Below, piece by piece: positions 26,817-41,200 of a stretch of 64,000 nucleotides of DNA; the stretch's first letter is position 1, and the number at the start of each line of letters is the position of its first letter. The DNA is taken from assembly GCA_036925085.1 (NCBI GenBank), contig JAUPFP010000012.1, positions 4,079,460 to 4,143,459 of the forward strand, in the 5' to 3' direction. The notes beneath the pieces are model-generated. The model saw nothing but the letters and a program-made list of their open reading frames with translations, was not told the DNA's origin and made no database searches. Both the position numbers and the translations under genes were made by a program. The stretch is from Brachycybe producta (Eukaryota; Arthropoda; Diplopoda; Playtdesmida; Andrognathidae).

Positions 26817-28595
26817 CAGGGTGGCAATGATTTAAAATCAGGATTTAAATCAAATAATTTTTTTAAAAAAATCAAATGATTTTTTAAAAAAAAATTTACA
26901 TTTATTTAAATATTAAAATTATACAATACAAATAAAACAGTTCCCGGCATTTTTCTCTATGTTTATAACATAAAGTCCGGTGGTAGTCCTTTCATTAATG
27001 AATTATTGTTTGGGGAAATATACTTGAGGGAAGTATCCCCAGTACATATAAATAGTGTAGCATGGCTGGACCCCGTCCAGCCATGATGTTGATGTTGATG
27101 TAGTGCGGCTATGCCCTGCACCTCCACCATTTTGTAGCATGCCTGGATCCTGTCCATGCTGTTGCTGCTGTTCTAGATCTTGATTGTCTCTTTGTTGGGT
27201 GGCTGCTCCCAACCAGCCGGTTGAGTTCGGGTGGTGCGATGCCACACTCTTCGAGCTCGGGCTTTTTGACCTGCCGGGTGATCCAGGTCTACTTGTTGAC
27301 CTGGGTGCGTGGCCCTTGGTCGCGCCTCCGCTTCGGATTGGAGTCGGGCTTCCTGGCGTGTCGATCCTTTTTGGGGTTTCGTGTAGAAGGGACTCCTAGT
27401 TTTCACAATTTAAAGAAAGTGATGCTATTACACCTCCCGAGGCGTCTTCGCGAACAAAAAAAATACCTCTTTTATCGAATTAACTGATTTATATTATAAG
27501 CGAGTGATACATTACAAGCGATAAATAAAATAACATACTGAACTTCAAAGTATTCTAAGTCCAAACTGGAACTTTCATTTCTCTTACTGGTCAGGAGGGA
27601 AACATTTTGTCCCCCACAACTTCTCTGCCTACTGTCCTCCTGAAGACTACTTCCGAGCCGTCGAAGCTCTTGACACAATTTACATGTTTCCATTGACTTA
27701 ATACTGTAAAATATATTTGAGTGCCACGAACCTGCCCTGTGCAGGTGCTTTTATTATTTGGCCCCTTGGGAGGGGCCACTGTCACCCAGGACTCACCCAC
27801 AGGTCCGATTGACCAATGGTAAGTCCAGCTTCCCAAATATCTCCAGAGAACTTACTCTGAAATTAACGGCGATTTTCAATGGTGAGAAAATCCTAAATTT
27901 CTATTTATAAGTTTCTATTTTTAGGAACTTTATTTTCTAGAATTATTTAAAGTGTCCAAATTCGTGAGAATTCCGACTGAATTCTCATCGAATTTGATCT
28001 CTTTTAAAATAAGGCAATTTAGACACCACAGGGACCATGGTGCCATCCGGTGAAAGTTCTTAGGGTGAGCGGCCTCACTCACACATGTGCAGCTGGCACA
28101 TGTGTGGGTGGTGTCACAATAGTAATAGTAATCTATTTAAGAGCCTCAGAGGTAAACTGTGTTAAGTACCAAACCTAAATTTTACAGTGGAGTCAATGTG
28201 TACAACTGTGGGCCGCTGATAGAACTTGATAAGCTGTTTAAAAAACACAAATTTTACATTTTATGAACATGTAAAAAATTGTGTTTTTTTAAAAAAAGTG
28301 ACTTAACACAGTTTTACCCCTGACGCAGTGATTTGCTTTGGGAACTGAAAACTCTGCAATGCAAAGGTTGTGTTTATATGTTCAGAATGTTAAATTAAAA
28401 GTGCTTGAAACTTATTATTTTCAAATGTGAATGTTTCTTAACATTTTTTATTATTTTATAATTATTATTACTCATTTTTGCAAACATCATCATAAAAAAA
28501 TGTAATATTTCATATAAATGGAAAAAAAAAATCAAAAAATCTGATTTAAATAAAAAAATCAATTTATTTGATTTAAAAAAAAATCAACCACCCTG
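26817..28595. mobile_element. 1.8-kb hAT-type element with perfect 8-bp target duplication
   Basis: CTTTATAA flanks the element on both sides (26809-26816 and 28596-28603). Ends are CAGGGTGGCAATGATTTAAA and the complement CAGGGTGGTTGATTTTTTTT, with GATTTAAATC-rich subterminal zones, typical of hAT elements. No transposase is recognisable. The middle (about 27000-27850) is richer in G and C than its surroundings and of unknown origin. Confidence 0.85.
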
Positions 28596-30656
28596 CTTTA
28601 TAAAGTTTTTCAGAATTTTGTGAAGTTTTTTCAAGTGATTGTGCACTGTAGTAGTGTGTTCGTAATTTTGCTTTGCGTTTGTTGTCGTTTTCAAACAATT
28701 GTATCAAGATTTAAAAAAAAAATATTTGTGATTAAGAAAAAGACAAAGATTTAAAACAAAAAAAATTCTGAGAAACATTTTTAAGAATGTTTTTTTAAGG
28801 TAGTTATCGTTTAAATACTCGTCATGTAAATTTTTCGCATTTCAGTGCAACAATCTCGATTCATCATGGGTCGTCGAGGGGTGAACTTGGTAAGTGGACA
28901 ATGAGTGAGAGTGGGGATACACAACGGTGGCTTGTTGAACGGTATAGCTTTTTGGCCAAACTCTATTAAGAGTAGTGAGGTACTCGTTAGGAATGACAAT
29001 TAGTACACGAGGTACCCATACATTAGGCTGCGCATACTACTGGACACAACTGACATGCCAGAGCAAAGACTTCTAATGGTTAGTCCTAGGCCTTAGAAGT
29101 TGTTGCTCCACAAAAGTGTTTGTCTTTTTTCCCCTATGTTTCCCTTATCCCCTCCCCTGCCTTTTTTGATTTTTTGGATGCATTGCGGATGTGGACCATC
29201 ATTGTTGGAGCTCTGCAATGGATTTTCATCGATGTGAGACACTGAGGTAATTTTAGAAAACACTGCCGTTCGCAAGACACATGATTGGTGTTCCTTGGAG
29301 GCCTCAAAAGTTGGGTTTGGGTTTTGTAAGGTTTGGCCTGATCCTTTCCATTGGTAGGTCCTGTGCCATTTGAAAGTGGTGGCCTACATACTGTTCTTTA
29401 TATTTGAAAGATAAAAACATAATTCAAGATGAACACAACTTATAATTTTAAAAGTTGATCATTTCATTGTGGATTTGGTGGAGAAGATGGTATTGATGGT
29501 GGTTGGCTTATAAATGCCGGATATGATGGCAGATCACAGTTCGTACTCCTTGTTTCACATCTAGTCCTGGGGAGACAGACAGTGTTACTCTTTGGAGAGC
29601 ATTTTAGAATCAAACGACATCAAACAGATGTAAACATGGTTTCATGGTTCCTGTCACATACTAATGGGACTAGTGTGCATGGTTCGTACACACATACTCT
29701 GATAACCAATGAAAAGCACTAAGTAATTACAAGAGGCAAATGCACACTCACTCTTTGTCCATGTATCAAGTTTTAGGTATCGCTCTGCACTTCGTTGGAT
29801 CATCATTCATCATTGTTAAAGGTGTGTTTTATTTATTTATCATTTCACTCAGATCTTTGCCTATTTTTACATTTGAAAGTAGAGCAATTGTTGCAATCAT
29901 GGCAATGTTGCTCTGCATTCAAAAGTATATTCAGAGTTAGCTATTTGCTTGTGCATGCATGTTGTCAAATTTCGGGTTTTGTCGTCAAATTTTGGGTTTT
30001 GTCATAAATTTTAATTGGGTTTAATATTTAATCGTAATTGGGTTTATTTTTTACCTTTAATTTATTTTTTAATTCTAATTGGGTTTAATTTATCTTACTT
30101 GGGTTTAATTTTTAATCTTATTTGGGTTTAATTAATTGATTGTATACATAATTGGGGTTTACTATTGATCATTTAATTGGGTTTCGTCATTGTTCATTAT
30201 GAATTTGCTTTTAATTAATTGGGTTTTGTCATTATTCAATTTGGGACTTGTTTTTGATTGTTTAATTGGATTTTGTTATTGTTTCATGGTTTTGTCATTG
30301 GTTTATGGCACATAAATAATGCAAGTTACATTATGTAACTTGTGTTATTTTTTGTGGAAATGTGTAATTTGGTTTTTGACATTAGATGGTTTTCTCATAC
30401 ATGAGTAACTTTTTGTTACATCCTGTAACATTTATTTTTAATTGGTTTTTGGTCATTCATGATCAACACAGTTGAATGATTTGTTACAAGTGTCATTTGA
30501 TTTTGAAATGGTGTATTTGATTATTACTTGTAATTTGCGTTCACACTATTTTTCTCGTGCACAGGAATAACTTTTAATTTGTGTTTGGTTGTGGTTAGGT
30601 CTTTGTTTTCGTCATAGATGTGTGAGCTTTATGGCGACCTCATGAATAATTACCAA
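28596..30656. other. Intergenic stretch with a degenerate AATTGGGTTT repeat
   Basis: No gene recognised. Between about 29965 and 30290 the phrase AATTGGGTTTAAT or TTTGGGTTTTGTC recurs irregularly, a cryptic simple repeat. The remainder shows no structure I can support. Confidence 0.5.
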
Positions 30657-31674
30657 TTCATTATGCTGTTTTTCTATAACTCGTTTCTTCTCTTGATCGT
30701 GCGGTGACTGCACGGAGAAGATTCGAGCTATAGAAGTAGTCGGATGGTGATAGGGTAGGTTTATACTCCAAACTTTGCTAAGATTTGCAAGCTTTGAAGC
30801 TGGTAAAAATTAGCTCCACAAAACTTAGTGTGTTCATACAAACACGTGGTCTTGCAAGCTTCACTGCATTTTCTAACCTTTATAACCTATAAAACCTATA
30901 TATGAAACAATAGAACCCTTTCCCTTCTGGAAGAAAAAAGGTGTGACTTGTTCACCCCATTTTTGTATCCGTTTCATGATTGGTGCTTTGAGTTGCTAAG
31001 CTTTGAAACGTTGAACAATTTCAAAGCTAGCTTCATGCTCTGGCAAAGACAAAAACCTGAAGCTCTGACGTCAATTTTGAAGCTTCGCGGGCTGCTTTGC
31101 CGCTTAGCAAGGGAGTATAAACCAAGCCATAGATTGTGATCATCCTTCTGCATAGGGGTGTAGTCTGCTCAGAAGGATGGTGACCATCACTTCTGGCCGC
31201 CATTGATGTACATTTTTCTTTTTGGCTGAAAGATGATGTTGCTCCTTTGGGATCACTATGTCTTCTTGCCTTGTTGTGTCTCCGGCTTGTCTAGAGAAGG
31301 ATTAGTTTCCAGACAACAGACAACGCAGTTTCATGTTGTAAACACTTTTATTCATACTTGCACAGAAACTCAAACGTTACAAGAATGAATAGTTTAATTA
31401 AAGGTGCGTCCACGGGCCCATGATGTGATACGGATATAAAATCTAACGTAGTACAAAAGTTGAGCAAGAGTGGACGAAGAACAAAGAGGAACACGGTCTT
31501 TTTATACCTTGGACCTGTGTACACCTACGAGGTGTAACCAGGTCCAAGTGACCATGGTCCTAAGAGTATCAATCCGCCACTTGAATATTAATTAGAGAAG
31601 GAGGGAGGGACACGCATGAGTTGTTTACCCCCAGGCTATGGTTTTGGCGGGATCACAAGTTACTGGGTGTTACA
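30657..31674 (-). mobile_element. LTR-like repeat, copy 2, interrupted by a MITE
   Basis: Same family as 2527-3174: TGTAACACCCAGTAACTTG at 31674 on the - strand, the TTGGACCTGG/CCAGGTCCAA hairpin, a TATAAAAAGACC motif, and the end GAGTTATAGAAAAACAG near 30657. The repeat is split by the element at 30753-31128. Removing that restores the expected GGATGGTGAT-GATTGTGATCATCC order. Confidence 0.7.
30753..31128. mobile_element. MITE nested in the LTR copy, ATA target duplication
   Basis: 376 bases starting GGGTAGGTTTATACTCC and ending GGAGTATAAACCAAGCC, flanked by ATA (30750-30752 and 31129-31131). A sister copy at 49589-50007 has the same ends with TAA flanks. Three-base duplications and GGG-starting ends suggest PIF/Harbinger-type mobilisation. 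Confidence 0.8.
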
Positions 31675-32702
31675 GATGTTAGGTCTTTGTCCCCCTTTGT
31701 TAGGGATAGTAATTATCGTTGGCATACAGCCACTTTGTTCATTTGTTTTGTAATGTATCGTTTGCAAACTAATCAAAAACATTTTTTCAGGCCGAATTAA
31801 TTTCTTTTTAAGTAATTTCAAATACTTTTATTCGTTTGTTTATGGGTCTTTCTATGACGTGTCAGTTGAATAATAATTAAACGCAATTTCATTTGTCACA
31901 CAGTCTGAAATATGTTTCGTATAAAATCTCTCAATGTGTGTATAATGGGCCAATGATTATGTACACGTTTTTTTTTATTTTGCTTTATTTATTTTGGTAC
32001 CCTGATGTTGCGAGCATACATCGATTACAATAATTTTTGATTAGAAGAAGGTGTGCTTAACAACTAATGTGAATAATAATTAGACAGTGTTCCCACAATT
32101 AAAGTTTTGCTTGAATTATTTGATTTTGTGATTGTCTCCAATTGAAATGAATCGACATGTAACCACACATTTAAAGTACATATGGATACAGATCGGAATT
32201 CGACAAAAAGAGATCACGTGCTGATGCGATTCATGTGCATATGAGCCAATGGTGTGCAATAACTCTTAAATTGTGATCTGATTCCGAGCCCATTTCTGAC
32301 TGATCATTGTTTTTGAGCCCTGTCAATGAACGACTGGATTCAGTTGAGATTCCAGTGGCCGGAAACTTGATAGCAGTCAGAATGTGAACTCTTCGTGGAC
32401 ACAGCTACGTTCTTCGTGGTATACGTCCGAGAAACGGCTTCCCAAACGACTTCTTTAGAAGAAGCTTTCCAAGCTAATTCTGAAACAAGCAGATGTTATT
32501 TAGGTTAAATGATGTAGAAAACAGACACATCATGGCTTGATGTTTAGCATATTTGACTATCATACAAAATCCTGTTGTATCAAATCATTATAGCTATTTA
32601 GATATTCTCTAATGAAGCCAAACTGAGTTCACGAGTGTCATTATGAACAAACATGCCCCATGAAGAGAGCAATACATTCGAATATCATGTTTTTAACTTA
32701 CG
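31675..32702. other. 3' region of the amine oxidase gene
   Basis: No separate gene was recognised. A perfect-looking donor (C|GTAAGT) immediately follows the amine oxidase stop, and TTTCAG|AATTAG on the - strand at about 32483 could be its acceptor, so part of this region is probably a spliced 3' untranslated exon. AATAAATAAAG on the - strand near 31985-31995 is a candidate poly(A) signal. Confidence 0.45.
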
Positions 32703-35700
32703 TTATAAGTGATGACGGAGTTCACTTGGCTTCATGGCCTGCAGTGAGTCCTCGATAGTCTGAGCTTGAACACTTTTGTTTGCAGCTACTTGCCACATAA
32801 CCTGAGTTGGAATTTGTTTGGTGTCGTTAACGAGAGCGCGGTCTTTCCTTAATCCAACCGAGTTCACGATCTGTAAGAAAACAACAGTGCATTCAGGAGA
32901 CTTCCGAGATTTTTTTCCATTTGAGTAACCGCAATATTAACCATGTCTCATGACACATGCACCTCTGGAGTGTTTCGGCTCGTAAGGCATACGTCATGAG
33001 ACATGGTCAGCTTGGTGGTTGGTGGTGCTGGACACGTTATGAAAATGTGTTGACTATTAAAGAATACACACAATTTTCTTAAAGCTTAAAGACGGAAATA
33101 CCATTTTGAGGTCAGTGACCTTTAACATGTGTCGAGCAAACTAGCCTAATTCTAAAGGGTGCAAACGAAATTCTTTTAAATTTTGCAACCAAAAGACCGT
33201 AAAACCTGGTCACAACATTCGAGAAGTGAGTTATCGTTAATTATCGTTTAATACTCGGTTTGAACAGTTAAATCGGTGATTTAAATCAACTTCATTAATT
33301 TTAATACACCTTGTAATGAATTGAATTGAATCTAAGATTTCTTTGAGCTTTTAATTCAGTCATTGGAACGTTTTTTTCTTAAGTGGTCCAAATCAGAAAG
33401 TGGAAGTAAATTAATTGACTAGTACTATTAGTACTGGTACCTCTTTTGCAGCTCTTTCTCCTGCTTCAACAGCTCCATTCATGTAACCAGACCATTCCGT
33501 AGCAGTTTCGGTTCCAGCAAAATGTATTAGTCCAAATGGTTCTCTCAGATTTCTATTAAAATTAAAATTGAATTGAGAAATACTCAGTAAGATTAGTTAT
33601 GTGCGTATAACACAGCAATGCAATGATAAATACAAATGCTGCTAATGTGGTTACCTTCCATATTTGGACATGACACCTGTTGGGTATGTGGCAGTATAGC
33701 ATCCTCCAGAGTATTGTTCACTGGACCAATTTTGGTCGACATAATGGACAGGCTGAAATAATTTTGTTAATTTAATGATCTAAATTATGGAGATGCATAG
33801 TGATACAAAAGCTTCTTTTGTAAATTTAACTGTAATGCCTTGGAAAACCATTAATTTATTATTTTTAATGAGGCAGTTATTGCAAACTGTTAATATGGTA
33901 AATGACGAGTAAATTTGCTTTATTTTCACCAATTAAATAATGGGAAATAACAAGTTAACAGTTTAGATTTGAATGTCCTAACACAGAGTAGATTTATATG
34001 CAGAAATGAGTCATTTTTTTCTCAACATTTGGTCAAAGCACAACACCAATTCCCAATAAGACTTTTTCAATGCCGGTAACGTTGTTTTGATTGTTCAAAC
34101 GTATCTCTTTCGATTCAAACGCCATTAACAAGATTATAAGTGTGCTGAAGGCCCTGACACGCTGACTCTCATACTTTATGACGGCAAAATACCTAAGTGG
34201 TTACGAGAAGAGGTAGGCTAGCACACACGACCACTAACAGCAAGCATCTATGGCTGCTAAGATAGAAAGTGTTCAGAATAACACTAGGCTGAGATTCGAG
34301 CTATGCCGTTTTGCAGCGGAAGCAGTGTGTGTGTGAGCATAACGAAGATTACACGAGTGGCTGATAGGCCAGACTGTGTGGGACTTGAATAACTAGCTGG
34401 ACTAGGCCTGAAGCCTATTGGCTCGTCGCCTTTAAACCCTATGACAGTAGTTTGACTGACTTCTTTGCTTGATTTATACAATAATAAACCCACTCTCTAT
34501 ACCGACCAATGATGCAACTCAGTTATATCTCCAATACACGCATCTTTGTCAGTTGTGAAATTTTCTCATTTTTCTTACATGTAACGCTTTTTCCGAGTCC
34601 AGTGCTTTAGACAAAAATAAAGCAATCTTTTGGCATCTTTCTTTTCTTGTTAAGGATTGAAATTCAATGGCTTTATCAGAACAAACGAAACTAAAATGTA
34701 AAATGAAACAATTGGTTAAATTCAAAACTGAAATTAAATGAGTTTTTCAATTAAGCCGGTTTCTTACCTAGTGATCTGAGCATATTTTGAACCTGGTTTG
34801 CAGTCATCAATTGAATTGCAAACAATTTCAATGCCATCTCCACTTGTAGTAAACCCACTGAGTCCTGGCAAGTTTAAAATCAAAATAGCAATCACTTTTT
34901 CAATGAAAAGAACAATGTATATTGTTGTTGTTTACTCATACCTTTGTTTCTCCAAAATGGAGTTTCGTAGAAAATCTCACATTTGATTGTTGTGCCCATT
35001 GTCACACGTTGAATCAGTTGTTGTTTCACTGCTGGCAATGGGGGATTATAATGAATCTTTTGTAAAAGTGGCAGTGGTACGGCCATAATCAAATAACGAC
35101 CCTGAACAGAATTGAAATGTATTACTGATCAGCATTCTTTCGAATGGGGAAAAATCAAACCTCTCGAAGAAGAGTGGCACAACTAAAAAAAAAACACTTT
35201 TTTGGGAAAACGAGTTTACAGTTAAGGGAAGATTTCATGGCTTACTTTGCTGAGCTTTGCAAATGCAAAAACCATTTTGACTATTCACAATATCCGTTTA
35301 TTTGGCTCTGCTGCAATAGTTTGAGATAAAAAAAAGCCACTTTAAACTCATTTTCCCCCCCAAAAAAAGTGTTTATTAGTTGTGCCAATCTACTAGCAGA
35401 GGTGCGAAATGTCTTCTACAAATGTTGTATCTTCAGACATTGGTTGTGTTTTCAAGTGCTAACCAATGCACTGAGTTACTTGTGCCGTGCGTTCATGTGT
35501 TGTTTTAGAAATTTTATATACTAGGAAGAAAAAAGTTTACTACCCTTCACATGGGGACCAATTTCTTATGTTTGCCCCTCTTTCAACAAGGCCACATTGT
35601 AAGCATATTTTAAATATAACCGCACACTCAAATAGTAAGCAATATTTTTTTGTTAACCGGGTCGTCCCAATGTGGAACGCTTTACCTATAGTATTGTTGT

Positions 35701-38700
35701 CTTAACTATTTGTTCATGTTTCTACAAGGCAATAGTTACGATTGATTTTTTATGCTGGTTTTGTGGTATAAGAGCTATTGATTGGCAGACCTAGCATGTT
35801 GTTGCATTCTACCATTTGCTTATAGTTTTTTTTAGTCTTTCTAATTTTTTGGTCGCTCATAAGCAGGGGAATTGCCTCCCGATCGGCCCTTCCAGTACAA
35901 GCTAAGTAATGTGTTTGAATATAAATAAATATTCTTAATTTATTATTATACCTCATACACGGCTCCATCAGTAGTACCAACAATGACTTTTCCACCTTTT
36001 TGATCCACGTTATAAACAGCCTTATTTAGTTTAACATTTTCTGAAATGATGTTAATGTGAAAATGGTGAAGGATTTCATTCGGAATACGTGTATAGTTTA
36101 TATGAATTATTTTTGCTTTTGTCATACATACCACCTAGGCGGTGTGCAATCTTTTCCGAGATTTGCATAGTTCCTCCGTGAAGTTTGAATTCTTGTCCTC
36201 CATCTGTGACATTCCAAATGGTATTGCATGATCCACCTGCACTGCAGTTATACCAAAGGTACCATAGTAAAGAAATTTGTGATGGATCTGAAGACACGTT
36301 GGATTGGCAAAAGGCTGATAGAAATTCCTTAGCCTCACTGAAAATTAAAATTTAATTGAAAATCATTACTTCTATGATTATTTTTATCTAACGTCCTGGC
36401 CGACTGTATTTGATATGAGGAAGGCCACTTTCAAAGTACTGTTATGTAAATTGTTTGGGGATTCGTTTATCTCTTCTAGTACTACTCTTCTAGTTTTTTT
36501 TAACAAATTTTAAATTTTTTTTTCAAAATTGTTTTAAACCCATTCACATTTTGCACCTCGTCTGGAAGGGTGGCACAACTAAAAAAACGGCTTTTGGGAA
36601 AATGAGTTTAAAGTTGCATTTTTCTATCTCAATCTATTGTAGGAGAACCAAATAAATGGAAATTGTCAATAGTCAAAAACGGTTTTTGCACTTGAAAAGC
36701 TCAGCAAAGTAAGCCATGAATCTTTAAATTAGCTGAATATTCCGCCAGTGGTATAGATTCTGACAGTATTGGCTTTTGCGAAAACAAGCTAATTTACACG
36801 GACGCGTAGTCTTGGCTAGTATTCTTACCAAACATAAATTATTTTTCACTGATTTATCCAGACTGACTTAAAAAAATTCTGTAGGATTTTGTATTATAGA
36901 ATCTTGATGAAGGTTTTGAATACGTATTTTCCAATTCTGCGAGTGCTTCAAGTGAAACAAAATTTCTTAAAAATTTCTTTTTCTTGGAAATTATGGCGAG
37001 CGACACGCAACATAAACTTAACAGCGTTTTTTAATATCATGTAATATCACGCACTCTTTTATTTTTTAACATTAAAAACTATATTTTTCTAGGTTGGGTC
37101 AACCGACCCCCTAAACTGATGCGCTGCAGGCCAAGTGTACACAAAGCAGAAAAACTGTATTTTCTCGGGACACAAATGAAAATTCAAAATTCGGGCTTTG
37201 TCGCGACCTTGACGCCTGTTTAGTTCTAGCTATGTTCAACATTTCATAAACATCGGTCGAGTAGTAGCTGAGAAATCGCGTCTGTACAGATCGAACCGCA
37301 AAGGCGAGTGGTTGGCAAGGAAGCTACGCTCGCAAGCCTCCTGCGGTTCAAAAATATAACATCTAGTCTTTTTTTTTTACTAATGAAGTCCTGGGCTTTT
37401 ATACCTGAAAGAAAATACCCGCATTACTTTTTATGGCATACCGTTATTTGATAAGCCTGGATTGGAATTCCAGTGCACGCTAAAATGCAATTAAGTAGGT
37501 TGCAGGTTGTTTGCTGTTGCATTGGTTCAGATTTGGAAGAATAATTTACCTGGTTGTACACTTCTTGTCAATAAAGTCTTTTAAGGTGATGCTGTCCCAT
37601 TCTTTTGCTTTTGGCGAATTCCATGGTTCTCTCTTTGAAATCTTAATTTAAATTGAATATTACTGGTTTTTTATTATGTGTAAGATAAATAAATTCATTA
37701 ATAGTTGGTTCTTCTAAATAGTTACTTTTAAAGTTTCTTAGAAATTTTTTCAAGAATACTAAAAACCATCTCTTATTTAAAACAATTTATTAATTTTAAA
37801 TATTTAAAATTATAAATTGACTTGAATATGTATATGAAGAAAAAAAAAACCTTATACAGTGCTATGTTACATTTATTTCATTCAACATGTAAAAAATGTT
37901 ACATGTTGAAATAAATGATAAGTTGATAACATAGCATTGTAAACGGTTTTTATATACAGATTATATATACATATATTATAATTTTAAATATTTAAAATTA
38001 ATAAACTTGGACAGATAGCTTTTTCTATTACCAAATGTAACTATTTCTCTGCAATAATTGCGAATGCAGTCGAAACGTCAGCCACTTCTTTATATAATTT
38101 TAAAATTAATAAATTGTTTTAAATAAGAAATGGTTTTTAGTAAGGATGGGCCATTCGAATCCTCAAATCTCGCGAATCTTGAAAAATATTCGATATTCGA
38201 AAAGTCGAATTTTCACGCTTTTTTTCGTCATTCGAATCTTTCGAATCCTAACCTAAAAAAACTGTTAAAAACTTGGGTAAAATCAGTTTGAACTCCATTG
38301 ACGTCCAATAGAAGCATTCACTAACAAAAAGAAAAGAACGGCGATTATTGCAATTTCGGTGTTGTACCCGGATCACCAATATCACCTTGTGGCGACCCTG
38401 AGTGCCACAATGTTTTTTATTATTAATAATTTAATATTATTTCATTTATTTGTATATTCTTAATGAGTAGGCCTAATATAAAAGATTCCTATATGAAGGA
38501 TTCGAGAGATTCGTGAGATTCAAAGGATTCGAGAACCTGTTAGGATTGGAGACAATTTAGGATTTGCCCCATCTCTAGTTTTTAGTATTCTTGGAAATTG
38601 TTTTTAAGAAACTTTATAAGTGACTAGAAGAACCAACTATTAATTATTATAAAAACAGTCCAAAACTTTTAAGTATATTTTTTCATAAATAAATTCCTAT

Positions 38701-41117
38701 TTTCAAATTTTTATGAAATACTTTTTTTTTATTGTAGTGTTAAAATTGGCAAAAGGGCTAAAATGAAACATTCAAATGCGACACTAAACTAAAAACTGAA
38801 AAAAGTGTTGCCCATCAAAAGTAATTTTCCATAGGTTTGACAAAAAAAATAGCCTGAAATACATTTCATCCATGCTCGGTATCCCATACAGTGACATTAT
38901 GTTATTTTTTTTTACGTCAAATCTCATAACATGACGTCTATGGGTTGGTTGTCAGGCCTGAATTGAAGCTATTTTTTCTAACAAAAGTAATTGTTTTCTA
39001 ATGAAACTTCAGTGTTTCGGTCTAGTTTTGTATAATGTATTGACCGAATAATCTTTATCACCAAGTTTTAACGTGTAAATTAATCTGATGGCTAATAATG
39101 CTCAATAATTCAAAATTGACAGTTTTATTCATTTATAAAAAAAAGGTATAAAATTTGAAAATAAGAGTTTCTTCGAGAAAGTCCGTTTTATAAAGGTTAG
39201 GTAAAACAGTCATGTTCGTTTGTCACTTGACAGCTGCTTACAATAATAGGCTGTCATTTAACAAACGAAAATGGTGGAAATGTGCTTTTAACATAACGTC
39301 TACCTAATGTCTAACCTGTATAGTAAGGACCTTGATAAATGTGCGTAGTGCAAGAATGGTTAAACATACTTCTTGAATCATTGTGTCCATCAATTGAATG
39401 ATTTCTTCAAGTTCTTTGCCAGCTCTTTCATCTCTCCATTTGAATGTTGGCCACTGAGTTTCATAAAGTTCTCTCAAGTTCTGTGTGAATAACGATATTA
39501 GTATTATATATGCAAATTAGTGAATTTATGATCATTTTGTAGCCAACTTGAATCATCGTGTAACTTAGAGCCTTGGCACACAAGCAACTTTTGGAACGCT
39601 TTTCAACTGCAAAAGGAAGTCGAGTTGTCACCAAAACCGACCACTTTGAAAACACCGCGGTGTTTTCAAAGCGGTCTAAAAAGGGGTTCCGATTTGTGGC
39701 CGAAATTGGCGACAAGACGAAATGGATTCTAAGGCCTTATTTCCACTGGGGCGAAAAATTTGCACTCCGTTAAAAATTCAACAGGTGAAAAATAATAATT
39801 CTCTATAGTTAAACTGTTATATTTCACTAGTTGAAATATTCATGGAGCGCATGTTTTCGCCTCAGTGGAAACAAGGCCTAACGAGGAAACACTGCGCAAC
39901 GTGAACAACGTCAAAAAAACCTGCCGGATCTTTTGTAGGTGTTGCGAAAGTCGTCTGTTTGGCAATGAAAAAACGATGTCGCCGGTGGCGGAGATCAAAC
40001 ATCTTTCAGAGACAGAAAGTTGGAAAATTTTTGAAAATTAGCTTGTGTGCCAAAGGTTGGCGTATTTCCATAGACAAATACATTGCAATGACAACTCAGA
40101 CCCCTTCGATTTCATTTTGTAGTCGAAGGTGTTCCTAAAAGTGTGGCCTGTGTGCCAACGGCCTAAGGCAGTAAATGATACTTTTTTTTAAAAAATAAAG
40201 GCAATGAATTCGCTTACCTTGCTAACATGTACATTTTTTAGATCATCAAATACTTTGTAAGGTTGAATCCCGAGTTCTTTGATTAGCCTTGTGATGTAAG
40301 TTTGTTTGGGTGTTACGTAAGATGCACCCAAATCAACCCAACCGAATTCCCCTTCCTGTTTAGTACAATGGATTTCATATTTAGAACATTTTCAATTGTA
40401 TTGGGCTCGTATGACAAATGAGGCATCAGTTTTCTCAAATAGCTGCTTGCAGCGATGCAACGTTGACATTCTTGCAGGAAATGTGTGGATGTTAACTTAA
40501 AAATGACCACTTTTAGACAGCAATAATTGTTTGAATCAATGCCGAGACTAAACAAATGGTGTGTAAATGATAAAAAATGATTACATTTTCATTTGCTTAT
40601 AAGTAAAAGTGCTGCTGGGCATTTAAAAACAAAGTACAAGAAAGTACGCAGCTTCATAGCTTTCATTAATTTGGTTTGTTGCTCATTAAAAAACATGCTC
40701 ATTGTGACATCAAAATGAAGTTTCACTTTAAACGGGCTGCATTCAACGGTTGTCACATTTCTTACTGGACTTTGGAGTGTTTGAACTGATTGTATGGGGG
40801 TACTATTATTTATATTGATCATTGGTTGATGTAGAGGATTATGTAGCAGTATCTATTACCAAAGATGTGTGAAGGAATTGGTCAATGATAAAAAATTGAC
40901 AAACTTTCTTATCAACTATACATGTACTGTATAGCAGCACCGCCTTGTCATAAGACCGTTTTGTTTTTTAAATAGTGATAACTATTTTAAAAAAACGTCT
41001 TATGACAGGGTCGTGTTGATAGTTAATAAAAATTGTCAATTTTATCATTGACCAATTCGGTCACACATCTTTGGTACAGGAAAGGAAATACAAAGAAAAT
41101 AAATCGATAGTCCATCC

Positions 41118-41200
<83 letters not shown>

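Noticed and set aside
28441-28595. Extra gene or regulatory motif in GATTTAAATC-rich DNA
   Set aside because: This is the subterminal zone of the hAT element ending at 28595.
30948-31139. Small protein frame shared with 49530-49871
   Set aside because: Both frames lie inside copies of the same MITE, include its terminal repeats, and look like chance translations.
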